A stretch of 64,000 nt of DNA from Oikopleura dioica (lineage: Eukaryota; Chordata; Appendicularia; Copelata; Oikopleuridae). The stretch covers positions 12,470,501-12,534,500 of the forward strand of contig OU015568.1 of assembly GCA_907165135.1 (NCBI GenBank), read 5' to 3'. Position numbers and translations under genes: made by a program. Position 1 is the stretch's first letter, and each line of letters opens with the position of its first letter. This document shows positions 19,781-29,685 of this stretch, piece by piece. The notes below the pieces were generated by a model. The model saw only the letters and a program-made list of their open reading frames with translations, made no database searches and was not told where the DNA came from.

Positions 19781-22008
19781 ATGGATGATTATAATGGCGT
19801 TGATAGATTGCTATTCTTCGAGCAGTATTTAAAGAGATTGAGGTTTGTTCCTGTCATCTTATGAGCCCTTCATTGAGATGTTTTTCTAGGTCAGAGAAAG
19901 AAGACTTCTTCAAGGAAACCTTGGAGCGTCTTCTTTCGACAACATTGGAGCTCCCGTTTGTGGAAGAATGCCGCAAACTGTACATAAAAGAGCGGAAACC
20001 GAAAAAGTCAGGAAAGTGCTTCGGTGCGCCGCTGAATATGTACCAGTTTGAGCGGCTAGATCCGCTGATTCAAACGATCAGGATCGATATCCACAAAGAA
20101 GGCCTATTCAGGTACCGTTTGTTACCTCCTCTCATTTTCCCTAAGAAATAACACTTTTCAAAGAAAAGCCAAAATCTAAGGTTTATTTTGTAGAAAGCCA
20201 GGAGCAACGGCAAGAAAAAAAGAGCTTCGAAGAATTCTCGACTCGGGCGAAAAACCTCCAACGGAAATCAACGTCAACGACGCTTGCGACTTGATCAAGA
20301 TCTTCTTCCGCGAGTTGCCGCAGAACGTTTTTCCGGAGGAGCACTTTGCGACGCACATTTCCATCTCGGACATGAACCACGCCGATGGAACTGAGGACAA
20401 GCGGCGGCGGATTCAAACGCTCCAGGCGCTCTATCTCTGCCTGCCTGATGTAAACCGCATCGCGATTCGCATCCTGCTGCAGTTGTTGCACTCGACAGCG
20501 CGGCGACAGGAGGAGAATAAAATGTCGGCATCCTCGTTGGCGACGATCTTCCTTCCCGCCCTTCTTCCACAGGTGGTCGAACATGGCTCCTCGGCTGGAA
20601 TCACGAAGCTCTCACATCACATCACCTTCATGATTCGACACGCCAGGAAGATTATCATGCCGCCGATAGAGATCGTCAATCTAGTTCAAAAGTTCTACCC
20701 GGATTGTCTTAAAAACATGCCTCCTGCACCTCCAGCTTCTGGCAAAAGCAGACCAGGCGCAAAGGTAAAGCCTACATGAACTCCCTTTTCACTTACTTGT
20801 GTTTTCAGAAAACACTTTCTACCCGTCTAAAAGACTCAATCGTCAACTTTGTATCTCCAAAGAAAGGGCGCCGGGCGCCGATTCGCGATGCAAATTCTAT
20901 CTCTCATACGCTTCTTTTCCGCTCAGGCTCGGCCGATTGGACCAGTAGTCCCAAAGCGTTAGATCGACAGTGTCGCTCGAAGAGTGAGAAGATCCTCAAC
21001 AGGAAGAGCATCTTTGGTTCAAGAAGCGACATCGCTGATAGTGATGAATTGCCCTCGACCAGCACAACCGCCAATAGCGAGTATTCGAAATTCCGAGAGA
21101 TGCATAGGTATCAGCTTATTCCATTCTCCCGATTTCTAATGAATCTTTTAGCAAAGAAACGGCTTCCATGGGTTCTATGGCTAGTCTTCTTTCATCTGCA
21201 GCTTCCAACGATATTTTCGACGAGGCCAAGGCCGATTGCATCAGCCGAGCCTCGATCGACTACGCCGAGAAAAGCCAAGACGAGCTTCTCTCCGAAGAGC
21301 CAACAGAAGAGCCACAAATGAACGAGGAATCTAAGATCTCAGAAGAATCCACGGAAGACTACCACTCTGCCTCTGTCGACGAAATCCTCGACGAAGACAA
21401 TCCGGACGAGTCGAGCGAGCACTCTCCATCTGTTACCAATCCTCAAATTCCTTCCTCGACAAGCGGAAGTCTCATTTCCAAGAAACCCTCGGCCTCGTCT
21501 CTCTCGCAGTACGAAGAGAGCACGACGAAATCGTCAATGAAGGAGTGTCTTGACGAATCTACCTTAGAAGCCCCGGATATAAGAATCACTTCGATCGCTG
21601 ACTTGGTCAGGATGCGACAACAACACAAAGGTAAACAAATGCGATTTTTCTTCATTACCTCTTTCTAGCCGAGAGCTCCTCTCGACGCGTTCTAGAGCCA
21701 GTGTCCGAGAATAGCCCGTCTCGTTACTCGCCCAAGCCTTCCATGAAACGAGAAAGCCCGACGCATCCAAATGTCCAGCGAGAGCAAAAGCTGCAGAAGA
21801 CAGAAGAGAAGACAACTGTCACCCTTCCTCGACCGAGTAAGAATCTCTTTCAATTCCCTCAGCTCATTTTTTCATTTCAGTTGTGCGTGCTAGAAACTCG
21901 CCTGGCTTGTCTTCCTACCGCCGCGACTTGCGCCGTAACTCGTCAACGCGCATGGGTCCGTTGGCGGCCATGTCCATCCGCCAAGTCAAGAAGGAAACTA
22001 TTTTATAA
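19781..22008 (+). CDS. ARHGAP19: Rho GTPase-activating protein 19
   Basis: RhoA-type GAP. Exons start at 19781 (MDDYNGVDRLLFFEQYLKRL), 19889, 20195, 20810, 21154, 21669 and 21882. The RhoGAP domain contains the arginine finger in EGLFRKPGA and runs on through IKIFFRELPQNVF, HISISDMNHADGT, RRQEENKMSASSLATIF and ITKLSHHITFMIRHA, which align with ARHGAP19 over the whole domain. Following exons are Ser/Glu-rich and disordered (SEEPTEEP, SSTSGSLISKKP), with a basic end (RRDLRRNSSTRMGP). About 600 residues, a little longer than vertebrate ARHGAP19, mainly in the tail. All internal junctions are GT-AG and in frame. Confidence 0.9.
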
Positions 22009-22525
22009 AAAAATCTCTTGTTCACAATTTTAAATTTTCAGTTACTTCACCAATTCACCAGTTTCACCGTAACCTATTTTAGCCAACCTCTTTTTCACCA
22101 TCCTTTTTTTAACCACTTCCCCACTTTTATTCACTTACATTCCAAAAGCACTTACTAGATTCTGCCAGAGCATATTTTTCCCTTCACTTTGAAAAGACTC
22201 TTCACCATTCCGATTTGAATTTTGTCAAAAAAGCTGCCCGTTAGATGAAATTCGAAAATTTGAAAACCTGACTCACAAAACCCTATCTTTAAAAAACATA
22301 ACACTGTGCTACGGTCGTCGTTTACTTTGATAGTTGAAGTAGGCGCCGCCAATTCTTGATCTTTGTAAATACGGTTATAATAAAAAATTCAAAACCGAAT
22401 ATTTCACAAGCCTTTCTTCTCCTTTTTTGAAAATTTTCAGGAATGTAGGAAAACTCGGGGTTTTAAATATCAAATTAGTTTATTTATACAGTACAGTAGC
22501 AATCTTCAAGTAGAAAAGAATACAG
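22009..22525. other. Convergent 3' flank between ARHGAP19 and SRPK
   Basis: AT-rich sequence with no gene. It holds the 3' UTRs of the two converging genes, including an AATAAA-like signal near 22380. Confidence 0.6.
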
Positions 22526-24258
22526 TTAGTTGAGCCATTTGTCCTCAAGTAGTTCTTTTGCTGATAAACGTCTACAAATGCTATATTTTCTTTTTCAAAT
22601 CTTTTAAACTAACCTTGCAGGATCAGGGTGAAGCATTTTTGACAGGAATTCAGCGAATTCTTCCGCTTCTTTTTCCTAAAAAAATATAAAAAATGAATAA
22701 AAAAGTGTTCTAACGTCGATTCCGCGCTCGACTATTCTTTGTTTGAGAGACCAAGGGTTGATGATCATATTCTTGTTTTTGAGTTGAAGTTCTTCATTGA
22801 AATAGTTTTTCGACTTTGATCCGTACATGATCAGTCTCTTTGGCCACTGATTGAACCCGTTGCCGATCATGAACTCTGTGTATAGTCGAGCGTGGTCTTC
22901 ATCCTTTGTCCAGTGCTGAGATGCTTTTGGTCGGAATAAAAGCGCGCCAACAGCAATTTCAAAGAGAGTGCATGCCATGCTCCAGATATCCGCTGACGTG
23001 TCGTATCCTGTTCTGAGGAACACTTCCGGACTCATGTACTGACGCGTCTGGATATCTGAAGCAAAGTGCTTGTAAGTCCAGCAGGCGTTGCCGATGTCAG
23101 CCAGTTTGCATTTTACTCCTTCACAATTTGGATCCAACAAGTCGGGCAGGAGAGACGAAGCTGGTTGCTCCAGGTCGACCTTTAGCGATTTAGTTTCAAT
23201 CTGTTTGGCTATCTGTCGATCGACGTGTTCTTGCAGGCGTTTCGCCTTTTCCGGATCAGGAGAGTCAACTTTATCGAAGGTTTTTGGTTTGAAGGAGGCC
23301 ACGTGACCAGCTGAAGGAGCATCTTCACCGCTACGCTGCCAGTTGTACGCTTCGATCGCCAGGCGATAGACGTATTCTTTCGAAACTTGAATGCTATTTT
23401 TGTTAGAAAAGAGGTTGAAAGTCAGTCTTGAATCAAGACTCTTGATCTACCAAATATTTTCTGGTTTGATATCCGTATGGATAATTTTACACTTTGAGTG
23501 TAGAAAATCCAGACATCGAATGGATTCCCGCGCGATTTGTTTGACCACGGGAAGAGGGATCCCCTGGTATTGACTTTTTTGAAGAAATTTGTAGAGGTTT
23601 GGCCCCAGAACGCCAAAGACCATCACAAAGTGTGTTCCGAAAATGGAGTCGACTGTGAAGTAGTTTAACAGAGTTGTGACGGATCTTCGCGCTAAAATCG
23701 TCTTGAAAGTGAAGTAGGATATAAAAGCTAAACCTTCGTGGGAATCTGCTTCTCTAATGCATTCTAACAGGTCAACTTCGTCTTTTGCAGTCTCATAGTA
23801 TGATCTTTTTGATTTCATCACCTGGATATCATACAAAAAATCATCATTCAAAACAATTACCTTTAACGCTGCGAACATTTTACGCTTGTTGTCCCATGCC
23901 AGCCAGACTGTAGAAAACGCTCCCCATCCAAGTTTCCTGATTATCTTGCCTAGATATCAGGTATTCTGTGAAGAGAACTGTTCATTTTCATTAAAAACTA
24001 TCCTGATATCGCTCATGAAAAAAGTCTCCAACTTCTATCGGACAATACCCATTTTTCTCATATTCATTTGAAGCCTCTTGCTCATCATTGTCAGACCCAA
24101 GTTTTTCCTCTGCGTAATCATCTCCATCTGCCTCCTCGTACTCGTATTCAGAGTAGTACTCTCCCTCGTCAGAATAATAATCCTTAATTTCCCGTTTTCT
24201 AATTCTCTCTCCTCTTCTTTTCTACCTGAATCGTCATTAGATAAGAATAAAGCTTTTT
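22526..24258 (-). CDS. SR-protein kinase (SRPK)
   Basis: Ser/Arg-domain kinase of splicing factors. N-terminal acidic region with EEKLGSDNDEQEASNEY and GYCPIEVGDFFHERY, the typical SRPK lead-in. Kinase core: KLGWGAFSTVWLAWD (Gly loop), LGPNLYKFL, IIHTDIKPENI (catalytic loop), KLADIGNACW (family variant of DFG), SDIQTRQYMSPEVFLRTGY, ADIWSMACTLFEIA, and the C-lobe end RRLSAKELLEDKWLN. The spacer inside the kinase is short (AYNWQRSGEDAPSA to DLEQPASSLLPD). Seven or so short introns, all GT-AG. The 5' end is uncertain: a possible first exon MKKKSAHFYK begins only four bases after the stop of the upstream gene. Identity is certain. Confidence 0.9.
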
Positions 24259-24382
24259 TGACACTTCCGGTCGCTCAAATTTTGATGGGTCCAAACAAAT
24301 CAGAGAAGAAACATTTATTCAACAGTGAATTATCAAAAATAGTGAAGAACTTTATAGAAATGAGCTGATTTTTTTTTCATAA

Positions 24383-25284
24383 TCAAGTGAACTTTGGTAT
24401 CGTTTTTGTCGCTCGTCGCAGATTTCCTGAATGATACTTTCTTATTTGAAGAATCTTAGAAGACTAACCTTGGCTTCGCCCTCCTAGCAAAACTGGCTTC
24501 ACTTGCCCAAGTCTTCGCTGAGATCTGAGTCTTTCGAGAGCATTATTTCTAAACATCAAACTTCAAATTTTTGTCATCAATTGTCAAGAGTACCTCATTC
24601 TGACAGTATCAACAATCGAGCGTCGACTGAACTCTTCATTCGTGAAATTTTTGTTTGAAACTCCTTCTTGAGATCGAGCAAACATTTTCGAAGTATTGGC
24701 TATACTGGCGCGTAGCAGAGGACTCGGCATTGGAACTTTTTCCGTTTGAGGGCGTCGCGGTGGTTTGGAGCTTTTTGGAATTGAAAATGATGGGTAGGGT
24801 CCATGATCTGTGTATGGCCGCCCTGAAGAAAACGATCTTTAAAATATGTTGAAATATCTTGGAAAAATACGGTCAAGGACTGGAATTGTTGTTTCTGAAG
24901 TCTTCGGCGTCATCAAAATATCTCTTCTCTGGTCGTTGTCAAATCCTCTAATGTCAGTCTTAGACGAGTTCGGAAATCTGTACTCTTGAGTTTTCGGTGG
25001 AGCTTTTCTTGAGAGAACACTTTCTCTTGACTCCCTAGTGGTTCGAAATGACGAGCTAGAAGAAGTATGGAATGGTGCTTTTGTCGGTCGGTACGAGTTT
25101 CGGTCAGGATATCTGTTGATTCCGTGATGGGCGCTGTCATGATAAAGAAATCGAGCGTTGTACACTTCTTTTTTCGGTCGATTCAGATCTTTCAGAAATA
25201 TAGGAGAGAAGGATTGATGAGAAAACTACCTGTATATTTGAAATTATTGTCTGGCGCCCAGTTGACCAATCTATGAGTTGACAT
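24383..25284 (-). CDS. Basic disordered protein, unknown, upstream of SRPK
   Basis: Five exons starting MSTHRLVNWAPDNNFKYT at 25284 and ending RRATKTIPKFT. About 230 residues rich in Arg, Ser, Pro and Tyr with no globular domain, for example NRYPDRNSYRPTKAPFHTSS and SKSSKPPRRPQTEKVP-like stretches. Introns are GT-AG and 40-60 nt. The composition would suit a microtubule-inner or cytoskeleton-bound protein, but that is a guess. Same strand as SRPK and very close to it, so possibly co-transcribed. Confidence 0.6.
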
Positions 25285-25715
25285 AATTCTCTAATTTAAT
25301 AATTCTGATTTCTTCTTGTAAAGCTAGAGTTGTCTCTTTGTCCCGGCCTTTGTCTGCCTTCTGTTAAATGGGAAATGCCCTGATGAATAAAAAAATTTGG
25401 ATAATCCAGTTTCAATCAAGTTAGACAATGCCTCTGTCAAGTAACACCGCCCCTTCGACTCAAGCTGAAATCGCTGCTTGTGCTCAGTATACACACCAAT
25501 TTACTTGCTCTTCAGAGATAGCAACGGGCGCCACTGTTGACAAAATAACATCCTCAATAAACACATTATGCTATCGAAAGATTTAAAGACAAGTGGCTAT
25601 AGGAAATCGCTTTCGACACTGGTATTTTGTAATTCTCTTCCTTTATTTCATGGGAACTGAAACAGATGATCATTTTAAACTCAGAATTTAAAGTTAAATA
25701 AATTCAAATTTTCTG
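25285..25715. promoter_or_regulatory. Divergent intergenic region
   Basis: About 430 bp between divergent genes, AT-rich; presumably promoters for both. No motif could be assigned. Confidence 0.4.
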
Positions 25716-28129
25716 ATGCTTTTTCTTTCGATTTTGCTGGGCGTTGCCCTCGGAATCGAGCACTTTCCCTCGAAATGGGGCTTTGGGGATGAGATTGCGC
25801 CGTATGAGCTAGAAGATTTGACGGCTTTGGAGGAATATGTCAGACGGCCAGATCCTCATTTTCGATATGAGCTTTGGGAAGAGTGTTCTGAGAGAGAAGC
25901 TACCTATAACATCTACTGCTTTAAAATGTGGTCTCAACAGTGGCTCAATGAAAGGTAAAATGGAGTTACAGTACAGTATGCATTTTATTTCTAGTGTTTG
26001 GTATTCTCCTCATCATGAAAATGCAGTCTGGTGGCACTGGATGGTCGTCATTGTGCCACGAAAATTTGACGAGGACATGAAGAATCACGTGTACATGCAG
26101 ATTGAAGCTGGCAGCAACGGAAACAACAACTACCCGAATATTCATGACAACGAAGACATTGACGCGGCTAAGATTCTTGCTGTCGGCGGTGGTATTGTCA
26201 CTTCTATTATCTTTCAAGGTACCTTCTTTTTATACTTTTATTCGTCATTCAATTAAATAAGCAAATCATGAATTTCAAAGCAGAGATCAAAAACTTGTGG
26301 GTTTCCTCGATAATTTTTCATCGCCTCGATCATTTTTGTCTGAAGTTCCCGGTGGATTATTTCCATTTTGATCAGGTCATCCGTTATTTTAGTTGACTAA
26401 AATAAGTGTGGTTGTTTTCGATTTCGAGACTTCTCAAACCAAACCCTTTCTTTTTCAGCAAGCAAATTATTTCTGAGCTTTGAGTTTTCATATTCCAAAT
26501 TAACAATTTTGACTGTTTTAGCATCATCATTGATCATTCATCAACTTCCTTTCGTTGTTTCTCTGTTCTTTGAATTTCATCCGACATGGCAGTACCAATC
26601 TCTACAAGGCCTTTCAAAAAGCCCGCTGTCTGTATTAGTTTTCCAGTATAACTTTCCAAGGACATTTTTATCTTGAAATTGAGCGTCAAAACAGAAATGC
26701 ATTCTATTTTATACGAAAATCATGATTCAACAGCAGGTGATCTTTCAACAGTGCCTTCGCAACCTCAAGTGCTTTCTGCCTTTAGGCGGTTATCAGATCT
26801 ATAATGATTAACTGATTTAAGTCCCGAATCAACGAATCAAGTTCTACGACGATTGGTGGTACGAGAACGGCGAGCCTCATGGTAGAAAAGAAGATGAATT
26901 CTGCGGCTACACTTGGCGTCTTTTTATGAATGACTTGACTGGCGAGCCTATGCCAGAAATGGCCAAGGGTTGGGGTGAAGAGATCATTGCTTACTTCCCA
27001 ATGACCAAGGCTGCTACGAAGGGACTAGACCTTTTGGAAGAGTTTTTGAAGGAAGAAAAGAACATAGACGTAGAGGGTTTCCTCGTCGCTGGTGGATCGA
27101 AGCGAGGTTGGACCACATGGTTTACCGGAATTGTTGAACCAGTGAGAGTGAAAGCAATTGCTCCAGTTGTTTTGGACGTTTTGAACATGCATACGAGCTT
27201 GAAGCACAGTTTTATGATGCTCGGCAACTGGTCCTTTGCTTACGAAGACTTCTACCGCGAGAATATTACCCAGAACATCGATACCGAGGAGTTCTTTGAG
27301 CTCATTCAGCATATCGACGTATTCACTTATCGAAAGAAGCTGGCTAATATGCCGATCGTTGCTGTCACGTGCTCTGGAGACCCGTTTTTCATGATTGACG
27401 ATTCTTCTTTCTATCTCGAACAAATGAAGGAACTCGGCGAAATTCATCGGTATTTGATGGGAAATTGCGAGCACTCAACTTTAGGTAAAATATCTCAACG
27501 AGTCTTCAATTATTACGAATTCAAGGACATTCGTTGACCAACGGAAACATGTTCCGAAATATCTTTGCTTGGTTTAAAAATCTGATTCTCGGAAACAAAT
27601 CCCCGGGAATCTCCTGGGAGCACGGATTCAACGGCGATATTCTGTGGGCGACTTTGACCATCGAAGGCGATTTATTGCCAGACGAGGTGAATATCAAGTA
27701 CAGTGAGACTGTTGAGGAAGAACGAACGACGCTTTGGAGAAAAGACTGGCGATGGACAATTCCAGAGAATGAGTGGGATCTTCCCGGTTATCATGAATCG
27801 GACAAATACCCAACTTCAAAGAGTGAAGAACGGGGAGGCCAGCCAGTGCTCATTCGCCCGGTCAAAGTATTTCCTCGAAAAGCGATTGGAGTTGATGAAA
27901 AAACTTATGTAAGAGCATCAATAAAGTTTGTTATGTTATTTTTTTTAAGTATTTCGAAATGAACATCCCAAGCACCGGTTGGTTGGCATTTTGGTTCGAT
28001 GCGACTTTCACGCTTCCATCTGGTGACGAGTTTACCACTTCATCTGATACCTTTATTGGCCCTGATACATACTTGACTTCCGAGCCTGTTTGCTTCGGAG
28101 AAGGAGAATGCAGAGGAGGCCTGGTCTAG
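25716..28129 (+). CDS. Secreted PhoPQ-activated/AprA-family alpha/beta hydrolase
   Basis: Signal peptide MLFLSILLGVALG, then a family start (FPSKWGFGDEIAPYELEDLT). The core has PNQRIKFYDDWW, DLLEEFLKEEK, the nucleophile elbow VAGGSKRGWTTW, VVLDVLNMHTSLKHS, an acid region (CSGDPFFMIDDS) and a His near GNCEHS, so Ser-Asp-His could form a triad. A beta-rich C-terminal domain ends CFGEGECRGGLV. About 510 residues. Exons begin at 25716, 25995, 26822, 27523 and 27949; the 26220-26821 intron is about 600 nt and holds an antisense gene. The family includes bacterial PhoPQ-regulated proteins and Dictyostelium AprA; substrate unknown. Confidence 0.88.
26253..26665 (-). CDS. Small coiled-coil protein nested antisense in the AprA-family gene
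   Basis: Three exons starting MSLESYTGKLIQTAGFLKG at 26665; then LRNNLLAEKER after a GT-AG intron of about 66 nt; then STKITDDLIKMEIIHRELQT after a GT-AG intron of about 51 nt; ending FDLCFEIHDLLI. About 98 residues, strongly helical with heptad-like spacing. All three pieces join in frame with canonical sites. The gene lies entirely inside a host intron on the opposite strand. Family not recognised; it could be a small scaffold or centrosomal/kinetochore subunit. Confidence 0.55.
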
Positions 28130-28175
28130 CAATATTTTCAATAAAACAATTACAGGCTTGATTGTTTATTTGGTT

Positions 28176-28856
28176 TCAGTCGAAAAGTCCGAAGCAGCCG
28201 TCAAGGTCTGAATCTTCTTCCGACGCTTCATTAGTTTTTTGCTCTTTCTGAACCTCAGGGGAGCTTTTTTCATCAGAATTCTCATTCGCAGAAGCAGTTG
28301 CTCTAGAACTCGACATTGATTCTACAAGCAAGTTGACATCAAGATCTTTTGTACTTTCGGCAAAGGCATCAATAATTTCATTTTCCACTAAAAAAAATCT
28401 GGTAAAATTCGAGGTCGGAAGAGTTTGAACAATAAAAAAGAACATCAAGAAAGAATTAACGAGTGTTTATTACCTATTAAACCAACACTTTGAAGAAGAG
28501 CGTCTATATTTTTCACATTAATTTCACATCCTCCATCTGCTAGAATGAGCGAAATGTATCCTAGTGCAGTTTCACTGACTAAAAAAATAATAGGACATAT
28601 TTTTTGATGCAAGATAGAACCTTGAGGAGAAGCAAAACGAACACTTTTGGAAAGGCCTTCTACCATGTCGACATCTTCAAATGAGTCATCCAAGTCGACC
28701 ATGGTTAAATTTGAAGGAACATCTTCCAATTCGTTGTAAACGAACTCATCTAAAAGATTGCAATGAAGAATTATGAGTTCTTTTTTAATTACCATCAATC
28801 TGATTGGACTTGACTCCCTCAAAACCATCATCAATGAAACCCTCGGCGTCTGACAT
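28176..28856 (-). CDS. Ribosomal stalk P1-like protein with acidic N-terminal extension
   Basis: Four exons joined by three 40-60 nt GT-AG introns, all in frame. Residues about 1-64 are acidic (MSDAEGFIDDGFEG, VDLDDSFEDVDMVEG). Then a P1-type dimerisation domain (SETALGYISLILADGG, NIDALLQSVGL). The hinge is Ser/Glu/Lys-rich and lacks the usual Ala run. The C-terminus EEDSDLDGCFGLFD matches the invariant stalk tail (SDDDMGFGLFD) that recruits elongation factors and ribosome-inactivating proteins, with Cys in place of Gly/Met context. About 169 residues against 110-115 for normal P1. Either a specialised stalk paralogue or a P1-derived regulator. Confidence 0.75.
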
Positions 28857-29272
28857 TTCCCAATTTCTCTTTTTTCCTGAATTATCTTCGCTGTTGAATT
28901 TGTTTATTCAAAAAATGATCATCAACTCGATGATCAAGTTCGAATCAAGGGTGGTAATCAACACGTAGCTCGACTCTTTTGAAGAAATAATAAAAAACTC
29001 CACTTTTTGGGTTTGCGTTCTCTCTTACTCATCAGAACCGGCATTTTACGATCATTAGCCAAATCAAAACGTAGAAAGAGTCGGACGCCCGGAGATATTT
29101 TCCCAGTCGTGCTTATTCAGCATATTTAATTAATAAATTATAATTAAACAAACAAGGAAAAAGAAATTTCATCGAATAAATTTCAGTTATCGCTGGTACT
29201 CTTCCTTGATTTCAGTCATTTTTCACAGTTTCGATCGGTCCCTCGCCTGGTGAAAATTTTTGCTGATGCTTA
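28857..29272. other. Upstream flank of the P1-like gene
   Basis: AT-rich; a promoter for the minus-strand P1-like gene is expected here. No motif or ORF worth reporting. Confidence 0.5.
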
Positions 29273-29685
29273 CAGTCAAAACGCACAATTCCGGAACGCA
29301 CAATTCCGGAGATTTCGGGTCGAGCCGAAAAAATTTTGAATCGCACAATTCAGGAGATTTTCGACAAAAAATTGAACTTCGGGCATTTTTTAAGAAAAAT
29401 ACTGGGAATCTCGGCTTGTGTTTTTGGTTTTTTCATGTTTTTCTGTAAAAGAAATGTCAGCTTTATGAAATCTTTGCTATTTTTTGGCATTTTCAAAGGA
29501 GGAAACCTCGAAAACTCGGTTTTTAGGATAAGATGTCAGTGCTGTCCATCCAAAAAGGGCATTTTGAGCTTCACCCCATAAATCAGATTTTTTGAGAGGA
29601 GAAAAATTTTTTATCGAAAATCCGCACAATTCCGGAGATTTTGCCACTTTCGCTGAAAAAGTTCCGGAATTGTGCGTTTTGACTG
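29273..29685. mobile_element. Tc1/mariner-type MITE (413 bp, TA target site)
   Basis: Inverted ends CAGTCAAAACGCACAATTCC flanked by TA on both sides (29271-29272, 29686-29687). The terminal regions hold several copies of CGCACAATTC(C/A)GGA, in tandem at the left end and spaced at the right. Interior AT-rich without a transposase. Confidence 0.78.
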
